A DNA stretch of 64,000 bases from assembly GCA_963799045.1 (NCBI GenBank), contig CAWCVN010000005.1, forward strand, positions 620,001 through 684,000. The letters are read 5' to 3'. The stretch is from DASRSS01 sp963799045. Lineage in GTDB: Bacteria; Actinomycetota; Actinomycetes; Mycobacteriales; Jatrophihabitantaceae. Below the pieces are notes generated by a model, which had not been told where the DNA came from, did not search any database, and was given only the letters and a program-made list of their open reading frames with translations. A program made the position numbers and the translations under genes. Below are positions 26,028 through 34,460 of the stretch, piece after piece. Numbering within the stretch: the first letter of the stretch is position 1; every line of letters begins with the position of its first letter.

Positions 26028-27635
26028 TCAGCAAGCGAGCCGGGCGAGCCGCTCGCGCACGGCCTCGCGCCGCCGCTCGAGGATCGCGAGTACGGCCAGC
26101 TGCTCCTGGCGACTGGTCAGGTCCGCAGCGATCTCCTCCGGATCGCGGACCGCGCCCGGGTCGAGTTGGCCGGCCAGGCCCCGCAGTTCGGCGATCTCGG
26201 CGTCGAGATCGTCGAGACGGCGCCGCAGCTCGTCCGCAGTCGGTTCTGAAGGCGGTTGTGAAGACGGTTCCGCTGTCGGCTCCGAAGGTGGTTCCGGCGG
26301 CGCGGCCGTCGCGGCCGCCGGCCGGCCGAGCCGCTCGCCGAACCAGGACACCGCGAGCCGCGCCACTTCCTCCAGCGCGCCGGGCTCCTCGAACAGGTGG
26401 GTCGCGCCGGGAACGACGGCCAGCTCGTTCTCGCAGTGCAGCTGCCGCTGTGCCGCGCGGTTGAGGTCGAGCACGGTGTAGTCGTCGCCGCCGACGATCA
26501 GCAGCGTCGGGGCGTGAACTGAGCCGAGCCTAGGCCCGGCGAGATCGGGACGGCCGCCGCGAGAGACGATCGCCGCGACCTTCGCCCGTGGCTCGGCAGC
26601 CGCCGTGAGCGCGGCGGCGGCGCCGGTGCTGGCGCCGAAGTAGCCGATCGGCAGGTCGGCGTACTCCGGTTGCGCACCGATCCAGTCGGTGACCTCGATC
26701 AGGCGGCGGCCGCGCAGCCCGATGTCGAAGACGTTGGCGCGGTCGGCCTCCTCCGCCGTGGTGAGCAGGTCGAACAGCAGGGTGCCCAGCCCAGCCGTGT
26801 TGAGCGCGGCCGCGACGCGGCGGTTGCGCGGGCTGTGCCGCGAGCTGCCCGAGCCGTGCGCGAACACGACGAGCCCGCGCGCGTCGCCTGGCACGGTCAG
26901 CTTGCCGCTGACAGCGACGGTGCCGGCGTACATGCTGACCTGCCCGCTGTGTCCCGGCGGGACAGCTCCGGCGGATGGCCCCCCGGTGGGCGGGGACGTC
27001 GGCTGCCACTCCTTGCTGCGGCGCAGCAGCTCGACGACCTCCTCGTCGCTGGTCTGCGCGAAGTCCGCGTAGAACTGGCCGATCGCGCGGAAGCCCGACG
27101 GGGTGGCCAGGCAGACCACCTCGTCGGCGTCGGGGCGCATCCACGTCGCCACCCCGTCCGGCGCGACGGGAACGGCCAGCACCACGCGTCGGGCGCCCTG
27201 TGCCCGCACGACCTGGCAGGCCGCGCGCGCGGTCGACCCGGTGGCGATGCCGTCGTCGACGACGATGACGGTGCACCCCGCGACCGGGACCGGCTCGGTC
27301 CCCTCCCGGAAGCGTCGGGCTCGGCGCTGCAGTTCGGCGCGCTCGCGTCGCTCGACCTCGGCGAGCTCGTCCGCAGCGGCCAGCGGCGCCGTCCTGTCGT
27401 TCAGCACACGAACGCCGCCTTCGCCGATGGCGCCCAGCGCCAGCTCCGGCTGGCTCGGCATGCCGAGCTTGCGCACGACGACGACGTCCAGGGGAGCGCC
27501 GAGGGCCCTGGCGACCGGATAGGCCACCGGGACGCCCCCGCGGGGCAGTGCCAACACCACGACGTCCTCGACAGCGAGATGCCCAACCGCCTCGGCGAGC
27601 CGGCGCCCGGCGTCGACACGATCGGCGAACAGCAT
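26028..27635 (-). CDS. Phosphoribosyltransferase - alpha/beta hydrolase fusion protein
   Basis: A 535-residue two-domain protein. The N-terminal domain (about 1-215) is a type I phosphoribosyltransferase with the PRPP loop VIVVDDGIATGSTARAA and LALPRGGVPVAYPVA. The second domain (about 235-440) is an alpha/beta hydrolase of the dienelactone-hydrolase type with the nucleophile elbow FGASTGAAAAL, an acid in VGGDDYTVL and histidine in GATHLFEEPG. A Pro/Glu/Ser-rich linker leads to a C-terminal coiled coil (LRRRLDDLDAEIAELRGL). The first two domains are known as a fusion in actinobacteria; the coiled-coil tail is unusual. The substrate is unknown. The ATG has GGAGG upstream. No partner gene is adjacent. 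Confidence 0.85.
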   Translation of the reverse strand: MLFADRVDAGRRLAEAVGHLAVEDVVVLALPRGGVPVAYPVARALGAPLDVVVVRKLGMPSQPELALGAIGEGGVRVLNDRTAPLAAADELAEVERRERAELQRRARRFREGTEPVPVAGCTVIVVDDGIATGSTARAACQVVRAQGARRVVLAVPVAPDGVATWMRPDADEVVCLATPSGFRAIGQFYADFAQTSDEEVVELLRRSKEWQPTSPPTGGPSAGAVPPGHSGQVSMYAGTVAVSGKLTVPGDARGLVVFAHGSGSSRHSPRNRRVAAALNTAGLGTLLFDLLTTAEEADRANVFDIGLRGRRLIEVTDWIGAQPEYADLPIGYFGASTGAAAALTAAAEPRAKVAAIVSRGGRPDLAGPRLGSVHAPTLLIVGGDDYTVLDLNRAAQRQLHCENELAVVPGATHLFEEPGALEEVARLAVSWFGERLGRPAAATAAPPEPPSEPTAEPSSQPPSEPTADELRRRLDDLDAEIAELRGLAGQLDPGAVRDPEEIAADLTSRQEQLAVLAILERRREAVRERLARLAC

Positions 27636-27793
27636 GGGAACCTCCGATCGCCGTGCAGCCCGTGGTCCGCACCCGGGTCAGCGCCCGACGCGCTGACCGG
27701 CGTTCGTCCTCGTCATTGTGCTTGCCCCGTCCACTGTTGAGGTGCGTGCTCGGCTGCGGCAGGGGCGAACGACCCGGGGCCGGCGACGAACGA

Positions 27794-27817
27794 GCCCGCC
27801 TGGATTTCCAGGCGGGC
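27794..27817. terminator. Strong hairpin
   Basis: A perfect 10-bp stem GCCCGCCTGG / CCAGGCGGGC with a 4-nt loop. It lies 52-75 nt past the stop of the leftward 14-codon ORF (27869-27913) and could terminate that transcript. It sits in the 563-bp gap between the phosphoribosyltransferase gene and rph. Confidence 0.65.
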
Positions 27818-27840
27818 CGTGTGATGTTGCTCGTGGTTCA

Positions 27841-27857
27841 GGCGCCCGGAGGGCGCC
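27841..27857. terminator. Second hairpin next to the tiny ORF
   Basis: A perfect 7-bp stem GGCGCCC / GGGCGCC with a GGA loop (TCC on the minus strand), starting 12 nt after the tiny-ORF stop on the minus strand. Confidence 0.5.
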
Positions 27858-27868
27858 CTCGGTGGGCC

Positions 27869-27913
27869 TCAGTCGTCCCAGGGACCGAGACCATGGTTGT
27901 CATCGTCTAGCAC
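27869..27913 (-). CDS. Candidate 14-codon peptide gene, function unknown
   Basis: GTG plus 13 codons encode V-LDDDNHGLGPWDD then TGA. A GGAGA ribosome binding site lies 6-7 nt before the GTG, and two perfect hairpins follow downstream (27857-27841 and 27817-27794). This is a complete small expression unit inside an otherwise gene-free 563-bp gap. The peptide is acidic with one tryptophan and an abrupt WDD end. It could be a leader peptide, a small functional peptide or chance. No family was recognised. Confidence 0.35.
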   Translation of the reverse strand: MLDDDNHGLGPWDD

Positions 27914-28056
27914 AGTCGTTCTCCGTTTCGTCTTGGGTCTGCCGGGCTGCGACGTCAAGCGTCAGCGGAACTCCGGCGGGCCGCCTTGCCCGGTCGGGCG
28001 TTGCTGCTGGGATGCAGCACTGGCGGCACCAGTCTGATCGGCGGGCCGAGCCCGAA

Positions 28057-28094
28057 GCTGAGCACGCCGGCAGCCGCTGGGTGGGCTGCTCAGC
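28057..28094. repeat. 8-bp inverted repeat with 22-nt loop upstream of rph
   Basis: GCTGAGCA (28057-28064) and TGCTCAGC (28087-28094) are perfectly complementary. The role is unknown. It lies about 100 bp before rph in the gene-free gap 27636-28198. Confidence 0.4.
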
Positions 28095-28185
28095 ACAGTC
28101 TAACGGTTCTCCGCCACGGCTATTCCCGCGCCCGACCACGCCCCCCGCCGGCGCGGGGCCACGGGTGCCCGTCGGAGGCCGTGGC

Positions 28186-28191
28186 TAGGCT
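28186..28191 (+). promoter_or_regulatory. -10 element, leaderless start of rph
   Basis: TAGGCT, then 7 nt, then the ATG at 28199. No ribosome binding site is present. Confidence 0.5.
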
Positions 28192-28198
28192 TCGAGAC

Positions 28199-28925
28199 AT
28201 GCCAAGACCTGACGGCCGCGCCGCCGACCAGCTCCGCCCGATCACGATCACCCGCCGCTGGCAGGCTTACGCCGAGGGCAGTGCCCTGGTCGAGTTCGGC
28301 CACACGAAGGTGCTGTGCGCGGCCTCGGTCCAGGAGGGCGTGCCCCGCTGGCGCAAGGGCAGCGGCCTCGGCTGGGTGACCGCCGAGTACGCGATGCTGC
28401 CGCGCGCCACCCTCACTCGCAATGACCGCGAGTCGGTCAAGGGCCGCCTCGGTGGCCGCACGCACGAGATCTCCCGGCTGATCGGCCGCTCGCTGCGCGC
28501 GGCGATCGACCTGTCGGCCCTGGGCGAGAACTCGATCGCGATCGACTGCGACGTCCTGCAGGCCGACGGGGGCACCAGAACCGCCGCGATCACCGGTGCG
28601 TACGTCGCGCTGGCCGACGCGGTGGCTTGGCTGCGGGCCAAGGGCGCGCTCGCCCGGCCGGAGCCGCTGATCAACTCGGTCGTCGGCGGTATCGGTCGGT
28701 GTCATCGACGGCGAGCCCCGCCTGGACCTCATGTACGAGGAGGACGTGCGGGCCGAGACGGACATGAACGTCGTCGTCACGGGCGAGGGGGAGTTCGTCG
28801 AGGTGCAGGGCACCGCCGAGGGCCAGCCCTTCTCCCGGTCCGAGCTGGACGCACTGCTCGACTTCGCCGTGGCCGGCTGCGCGCAGCTCTCGGAGCTCCA
28901 GCAGGCCGCGCTGATCGAGACATGA
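28199..28925 (+). CDS. rph: Ribonuclease PH (one frameshift)
   Basis: About 241 residues across one break. RNase PH trims tRNA 3' ends by phosphorolysis. The family start MPRPDGRAADQLRPI, the core VEFGHTKVLCAASV and GWVTAEYAMLPRAT, and the active-site region NSIAIDCDVLQADGGTRTAAI are all present. The frame then shifts near 28684-28686: removing one G restores NSVVAVSVGVIDG, and the rest (LMYEEDVRAETDMNVVVTG to the end) is normal. The stop overlaps the rdgB ATG by 4 bp. Gene order matches Rv1340-Rv1341. Because rph is so conserved, the frame break may be a sequence error. Confidence 0.88.
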
Positions 28926-29565
28926 CGCGCATCCTGCTCGCCAGCCGCAACGCCAAGAAGCTCGCCGAGCTGCGCCGCATCCTGGCACCCGAGCTGCCGG
29001 ACATCGAGGTGCTCGGCCTCGGCGACGTGCCGGCATACGCCGAGGTGCCGGAGACCGGCGCGACGTTCGCCGAGAACGCGTTGATCAAGGCGCGGGAGGG
29101 CTTCGCGCGGACGGGCCTGCCCACCGTCGCCGACGACTCGGGACTCGCCGTGGATGCGCTGAACGGAATGCCGGGCGTGCTGTCTGCGCGGTGGTCGGGC
29201 AGTCACGGCGACGACGAGTCGAACCTGCAGTTGGTTCTCGACCAGCTCTCGGACACGACCGAGGAACGGCGCGGCGCGCAGTTCGTCTGCGCGGTCGCGT
29301 TCGTCGACGCCGGAGGGCGAGGTCGTCGTCGACGGTGTCATGCCCGGTCGCCTCGTCCGGGCGCCGCGCGGCGAGAATGGCTTCGGCTACGACCCGATCT
29401 TCGTCGCCGGCCGGGCACGAGGCGACCAACGCCGAGCTGGAATCGGCCGAGAAGGACGCCATCAGCCATCGTGGGAAGGCGCTGCGCGCGCTCGTCCCGC
29501 ACCTGGCGAGGCGGCCCAGCGTGGGGCGGCACAGCGTGACGAGCGAGAGCGAGGAGGCCCGATGA
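28922..29565 (+). CDS. rdgB: dITP/XTP pyrophosphatase RdgB (two frameshifts)
   Basis: About 214 residues when read across two breaks. The enzyme removes deaminated purine nucleotides (dITP, XTP) from the pool. The Ham1 signature is clear: ILLASRNAKKLAELRRIL, GATFAENALIKAREGF, VADDSGLAVDALNG, then RAPRGENGFGYDPIFV and AEKDAISHRGKALRAL. The frame changes in the GGG run near 29312-29316 and again near 29412 (one C too many). Each side continues the family alignment. It overlaps rph at its start and the alcohol dehydrogenase ATG at its end (ATGA both times), forming one operon. Confidence 0.85.
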
Positions 29566-30607
29566 CGAAGGCTTGGGCCGCGGAGAGCGCGAGCTCGGCG
29601 TTGGCGCCGACGACGATCGAGCGGCGCGCTGTCGGCGGCGACGACGTCCGCATCGCGATCGAGTTCTGCGGGATCTGTCACTCGGACCTGCACACCGTGC
29701 GCAACGACTGGCGCAACACGCGGTACCCGTGCGTGCCCGGGCACGAGATCGTCGGGAAGGTCGTCGACGTCGGCGACCGGGTCGCGCGGTACTCGGTCGG
29801 CGACCGGGTCGGTGTCGGCTGCCTCGTCGACTCCTGCCGTGAGTGCGACGAGTGCCGGGCGGGTCTGGAGAACTACTGTCGGCGCGGAGCGGTCCTGACC
29901 TACAACAGCGCGGATCCGCACGGCACGGCTGCACGCACCTACGGCGGCTACTCGGCGGAGATCGTCGTCAGCGAGCGGTTCGTGGTCGCGGTCCCCGACA
30001 GGATCGACCCGGCGGCCGCCGCGCCGATCCTGTGCGCCGGCATCACGATGTACTCGCCGCTGCGCCACCACGGTGTCGGCGCGGGCAGCCAGGTCGGCGT
30101 GGCCGGCTTCGGTGGCCTCGGCAGCATGGGCGTGAAGCTGGCCAAGGCGATGGGTGCCGAGGTCACCGTGATCAGTCGCAGCGACCGCAAGACCGACGAC
30201 GCGCGCAAGGCCGGTGCCGACCACGTGCTGGTCTCCGCCGACGCGGCGGCGATGAAGGCGGCCGCCCGGTCGCTCGACGTCGTGCTGAGCACGATCCCGG
30301 TCGCCCACGACGTCAATCCGTATCTGCACCTGCTCCGGCGCGACGGAGCCTACGTCGTGCTCGGGGCCATCGAACCGCTCAGCGCTCCTGTCAACGGCGG
30401 GCTGTTGGCGCGGTTGCGCGTGAGCGTCACCGGGTCGATGATCGGCGGTCTGCCCGAGACGCAGGAGCTGCTGGACTTCTGCGCCGAGCACGAGCATCAG
30501 CCTCCGACGTCGAGGTGATCGGCGTGGACGGGATCAACACTGCGTACGAGCACCTCGCCGCAGGTGACCCGGGCTTCCGCTACGTGATCGACATGAGCAC
30601 CCTGTAG
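29562..30607 (+). CDS. Zinc-dependent NAD(P) alcohol/aldehyde dehydrogenase (one frameshift)
   Basis: About 348 residues across one break. It is a medium-chain dehydrogenase/reductase of the cinnamyl-alcohol / YahK type. Catalytic zinc ligands lie in FCGICHSD and PGHEIVG, structural zinc cysteines in SCRECDECRAGLENYC, and the nucleotide site is GFGGLGSMGVKLAKAMG. The frame shifts near 30498; the C-terminus then reads SDVEVIGVDGINTAYEHL and ends VIDMSTL as the family does. GGAGG precedes the ATG, which overlaps the rdgB stop. Likely an NADPH-linked aldehyde reductase; substrate unknown. Confidence 0.85.
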
Positions 30608-30609
30608 CC

Positions 30610-31352
30610 ATGACCGAACCGACACAGCCACCGTCACCGCTCGAGCCGGTCGACGAATCGTGGGCACGGGCACTGGCCGTCGTCGCCCACCCGGATGATC
30701 TCGAGTACGGCACCGCGGCCGCGATCGCCCGGTGGACCTCGCAGGGCAAGCGCGTCGTGTACTGCCTGGCAACCAGCGGCGAAGCGGGTATCGACGGCCT
30801 TGCCCCTGAGGAGAGCGGACCGCTGCGTGAGCGCGAGCAGCGTGCGTCGGCGGCGATCGTGGGCGTCGACGTCGTCGAGTTCCTCGGCTACCCCGACGGC
30901 GTCGTGGAATACGGCCTGCCGCTGCGCCGGGACATCGCCCGCGCGGTGCGCCGGCACCGTCCGGACGTCGTGATCACCGGCAATTACCACGAGACGTGGG
31001 GGCCGGGCGCTCGCAACCAGGCCGACCACATCGCGCTCGGCCGGGCCGTGCTCGACGGCGTGCGCGACGCCGCCAACCGCTGGGTGTTCCGCGAGCTGCT
31101 CGATGAAGGGCTGCCGCCCTGGCACGCGACCACGCTGCTGGTCTCGGCCGGGCGGCCGGTACGCACGGAGCGGACGTCACCGACCATTTCGACACCGGCG
31201 TCGCCTCCCTGGAAGCGCACGCGGAGTACCTGGCCGGGCTGGGTGGTCACCCGATGGCCGAGCCGCGGGAGTTCCTCGAATCCATTGCCAGGGCCACCGG
31301 CACGCGCATGAACTGCCGCTACGCCGTCGCGTTCGAGGTCATCAACCTCTGA
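30610..31352 (+). CDS. PIG-L family deacetylase (one frameshift)
   Basis: About 248 residues across one break. The metal site AHPDDLEYG (His-Pro-Asp-Asp) is intact, followed by VYCLATSGEAGID and the second ligand region ARNQADHIALG. The family removes N-acetyl groups from sugar conjugates, such as mycothiol precursors (MshB, Mca) or secondary metabolites. The frame shifts near 31156-31166; the continuation DVTDHFDTGVASLEAHAEYL runs to the stop at 31352 and matches the family C-terminus. The ATG lies 2 bp after the dehydrogenase stop. The exact substrate cannot be told. Confidence 0.82.
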
Positions 31353-31391
31353 GGCGGGCCCGCCGGCCGCGTGCGGGCGCGTTCGGCCCTC

Positions 31392-31826
31392 TCAGTCGAG
31401 GCAGAACTCGTTGCCCTCGGGGTCTTGCATGACGATGCAGAGCGCGTCGATCTCGTTGGGCTCGAGCCGACGCAGCTTGCCGGCGCCGAGCGCGACCAGG
31501 CGGCTGCACTCGGCTTCGAGCGCGTCCGACCGCCCCTCCGGCGGTACGCCGGCGGCCGCGCGCAGGTCGAGGTGCACCCGGTTCTTGGCCGTCTTCGGCT
31601 CGGGGACCTTCTGGAAGAACAGCCGCGGCCCGGCACCCTCGGGGTCGACGAGCGCGGTGCGGTCGTTGCGGTGCTCGGGCGGGATTCCCCACGCGTCGAG
31701 CGCGGCGTCCCACGAGTCGAATCCCCGCGGCGGCGGCGCCGGAACATAGTGCAACGCCTCGGCCCAGAAGGCCGCGTGCGCTGCGGGGTCGGCACTGTCG
31801 AACGTCACCTGGAATTCGATCGCCAC
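31392..31826 (-). CDS. VOC-superfamily (glyoxalase-like) protein
   Basis: A 144-residue protein of the vicinal-oxygen-chelate fold with two beta-alpha-beta-beta-beta halves. Visible elements are FQVTFDSADPAAHAAFWAEAL, RLFFQKVPEPKTAKNRVHLDL and the closing VMQDPEGNEFCLD, the common ending of the glyoxalase/bleomycin-resistance-like subgroup. The GTG at 31826 has a -10-like CAAGCT 6 nt upstream. It converges on the PIG-L gene. Function unknown; these proteins include resistance proteins and dioxygenase-like enzymes. Confidence 0.8.
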   Translation of the reverse strand: MAIEFQVTFDSADPAAHAAFWAEALHYVPAPPPRGFDSWDAALDAWGIPPEHRNDRTALVDPEGAGPRLFFQKVPEPKTAKNRVHLDLRAAAGVPPEGRSDALEAECSRLVALGAGKLRRLEPNEIDALCIVMQDPEGNEFCLD

Positions 31827-31832
31827 GCAGCG

Positions 31833-31838
31833 AGCTTG
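31833..31838 (-). promoter_or_regulatory. -10-like element of the VOC gene
   Basis: CAAGCT on the minus strand, 6 nt before the GTG at 31826. Confidence 0.3.
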
Positions 31839-31983
31839 GCGCAGGCCACCGACAACGGCCAGCGAATTGCTCCGCGTTCGCACGTGCCGGGGGATTGCTC
31901 GGCATCGCCGGCCGCTGGCAGACGACGTCGACCGGGGGAGCGGCTCTGCGCAAAAGATCTTGGAAGTTTCTTGCCGGAATGGG

Positions 31984-32012
31984 TTGACTTCGGCCGGTCT
32001 TGTAGACGTAAT
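31984..32012 (+). promoter_or_regulatory. Promoter of DUF222 copy 2
   Basis: -35 TTGACT (31984-31989) and -10 CGTAAT (32007-32012), 17-bp spacer, 7 nt before the ATG at 32020. Nearly the same sequence as the promoter of copy 1. Confidence 0.6.
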
Positions 32013-32019
32013 CATACCT

Positions 32020-32884
32020 ATGTTCGCAGCATCGGGGGATGCGGGCGGCCGGGATGCTCTGGACCGGCTGGAATCGGGCGTGGCCGCGTTCGAGCAGGGT
32101 AGCCCTGGAGTCCTGCCCTGCTCGACCCGGACGGGATCCTGGCCGACGGGGCCTACCGCGACCGGAACCGCTCTTTGGTGATTCGTCCGCGCCCGGACGG
32201 GTCCGCGCGGATCGACGGGGAAGCGACCGCGGAGCTGGCCGAGTGGTTACGGACGGTCTGCGACTCGCTCGGCGCGCGCCGAAGCCGGCCGCGAACGGGC
32301 TCAGGGACCCGCGCACCGCGACCAGCGCAACCACGACGCCCTGCTCGAAGTCATCAAAGCCGCCGTCCGGGCCGAACAACTGCCCGCCCGGGCCGGGATC
32401 ACCACCACCGTCATGCTCACCATGAGCCGAGGACACCCTGGCCACCGGCGACGGGCTGGCGATCACCGGCCACGGAGCACTGATCTCCGGGCGGAAGGCC
32501 CGCACGATGATCGACGGCGGCACCCACATCCTGCCCATCGCCCTCAACCCCACCGGCGGGGTCACTCGACTTCGGCCGCAGCCAAACGCATCTTCTCCGA
32601 AACCCAACGACTAGCGATGATCGCCAGGGACAAAGGCTGCTCCATACCCGGCTGCGACGCCCCGCCCCAATACACCGAAGCCCACCACATCACCCCCTGG
32701 GAAGACGGCGGGCCCACCAGCATCGACAACGGCGCCCTGCTCTGCAGGCTACAACCACCGCAACATCGACCGCTGGGAATGCGTCATGATCGACCACCTC
32801 CCACACTGGATCGCACCCTGGGACCCCACCCGAACACCCAGACGCAACACCGCACACGACCCCGCCGACGCCCTCACGACCTGA
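32020..32884 (+). pseudogene. DUF222 / HNH protein, degenerate second copy
   Basis: The start MFAASGDAGGRDALDRLESG is nearly identical to copy 1 at 21804. After about 30 residues the sequence jumps to LLDPDGILADGAYRDRN, which is near residue 190 of copy 1, so about 160 codons are missing. Several frame breaks follow (around 32280, 32430, 32570 and 32750). The HNH region CSIPGCDAPPQYTEAHHITP and a tail ending RNTAHDPADALTT are still readable. The two copies are inverted relative to each other and 10 kb apart. Confidence 0.85.
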
Positions 32885-33242
32885 CGGCAACGCGCGCCCG
32901 CAGACCGGCATGCACCCGACCGGCGGTGGCAGCGCCCCGCGCCGCGGCAACCTGACGACGGAGCGGACGGCGAAGCGCGGCCGGCCCGGCGGATATCGAT
33001 TCGGATGATGCCGAAAGACGTCATGCACCAGAGGCGCCCGGCCCCACTCGGTGGAGCCGTTCGGTTCTGGCTGTGATGGGCGTCGCACTGAAATATTCGC
33101 TGCATCGACTAATTGCTGCGCTCGCGGGTCACTGTCGGAGTACCTCTCTCACGGTGGCGTGAAGCGGTGCCGTCCCAAGCGGGCTGGCGCACTGCACGAC
33201 CTGCTGGTTCGCGTCGCAGACAGCGTCATGGGGAGGCGCGCT

Positions 33243-33857
33243 ATGTCAGCTCAAATGTCCACGGTCGCATTCGGCGGGACGCGATGGCGGAGGTTCGCCC
33301 TGGCCTTCGGGGTATCTTTCGGGCTCATCGCCACGGTGCTGTTGCTGATGGCCAGGGGCGTACTCGCGGCACCGGTCACCATCTCGGGCACCCAGTTCCA
33401 GGTGAAGGCAGACAGCCTGGTCGCACACACCACGGCAGATGGCAGCCCGGCGTTCATCCAGTACGGCTACGTCGACGGCTCCACCGGCGTGGCCGTCACC
33501 GACCTGCCCGCCGGCGGTGTCCTGACCAACCTCAGGCAGACGGTCTGCGGACAAACGCCGATGCCGGGGGTGTACCTGATTGTCTCGCTCAAGGCGGACA
33601 AGGCAGATGCCACCGGAGGGCTGATCGTCGACGCGACGCAACTCAACGGCGGCACGGCGACGTTCAACAACATCCAGATCGGGGTGGCCGCACCGAAAGG
33701 CATCCCGGACTCGCGTGCTGAGGGAAGCTTCGCCCAGACCGCGGACGGAGTGACGATCGACGGCCTCGACCAGCAGGCCGTCTACACCCAGGCCGGGACC
33801 TTCAAGCTCACCAACCTGGGCCTGACTGCGCGGCTGTCCACCAGCTGCCCGTACTGA
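33243..33857 (+). CDS. DUF6230-family exported protein
   Basis: A 204-residue protein with an N-terminal signal/anchor (RRFALAFGVSFGLIATVLLLMARGVLA) and a beta-rich domain of about 160 residues. It contains FQVKADSLVAHT, DLPAGGVLTNLRQTVCG and a C-terminal LSTSCPY; two cysteines may pair. It fits the DUF6230 family seen in Streptomyces and relatives beside a DUF6114 gene, as here. Function unknown. The ATG at 33243 has GGGGAGG 5-11 nt upstream. The preceding 358 bp (32885-33242) hold no gene that I can support. Confidence 0.75.
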   Translation: MSAQMSTVAFGGTRWRRFALAFGVSFGLIATVLLLMARGVLAAPVTISGTQFQVKADSLVAHTTADGSPAFIQYGYVDGSTGVAVTDLPAGGVLTNLRQTVCGQTPMPGVYLIVSLKADKADATGGLIVDATQLNGGTATFNNIQIGVAAPKGIPDSRAEGSFAQTADGVTIDGLDQQAVYTQAGTFKLTNLGLTARLSTSCPY

Positions 33858-33927
33858 TCGACGACAGCGCTGAGGCGGTGCCGGCCGGCGCGAGCCGGCC
33901 GGCACCGCGTCGAAGGGGGCGACCGAG

Positions 33928-34455
33928 GTGACATTCATCGATGACGCGGTGAGCGCCGGACCGGCGGCCGAGCGTCGCCATCGGGTGCGAACCGCACGGC
34001 TGGCCTTCCGCCGCTGGCGACACGGCCGGCCGTTCTGGGCGGGCGTGTGGACGATGCTCGGGGGCGCCGTCATCGCCTACGTTCCCGGCACGGCGTTCAA
34101 GCTGGTCCTCGTCGCAAGCGCGTCGCTTGTCGTGGGCATCCTCGTCGGGGTCCTCGTGGCGTTTTTCGGCTTGATGCTCTGGTTCGCCCAGCCGTTGCGG
34201 GTGCTGCTCGGCGTGCTCATCCTGCTGCTCTCGCTGCTGTCGTTCTTCACCTCCGACTTCGGCGGGCTGCTGCTCGGAATGCTGCTGGGTCTCGTCGGTG
34301 GCTCGCTCGCGCTCGCCTGGGTGCCGGCGAAGCAGACGCGGCGGCAGCGCCGGCAGACCCGGGAACCGGCCCAGCCCGGAGCCGACCTCGCGAGCGAAAT
34401 CCTCGGCGACAGCGACACTCAACCCGCGGCCGCAGGCACCGCGTCCGAAGGTTGA
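33928..34455 (+). CDS. DUF6114-family membrane protein
   Basis: A 175-residue protein with a basic N-terminus, three or four closely packed helices (near FWAGVWTMLGGAVIAYVPG, LVVGILVGVLVAFFGLMLW, LLGVLILLLSLLSFF and LLLGMLLGLVGGSLALAW) and a charged cytoplasmic tail. It fits the DUF6114 family, regularly encoded after DUF6230. Function unknown; a membrane partner of the exported protein is the likely role. The GTG at 33928 follows GGGGG. It lies between two genes for exported proteins in one operon. Confidence 0.72.
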   Translation: MTFIDDAVSAGPAAERRHRVRTARLAFRRWRHGRPFWAGVWTMLGGAVIAYVPGTAFKLVLVASASLVVGILVGVLVAFFGLMLWFAQPLRVLLGVLILLLSLLSFFTSDFGGLLLGMLLGLVGGSLALAWVPAKQTRRQRRQTREPAQPGADLASEILGDSDTQPAAAGTASEG

Positions 34456-34460
34456 GCCCC

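Noticed and set aside
27900..28139. 79-residue Cys-containing frame on the minus strand
   Set aside because: No ribosome binding site, no domain, and its composition matches non-coding high-GC DNA. The short 14-codon frame in the same place has better signals.
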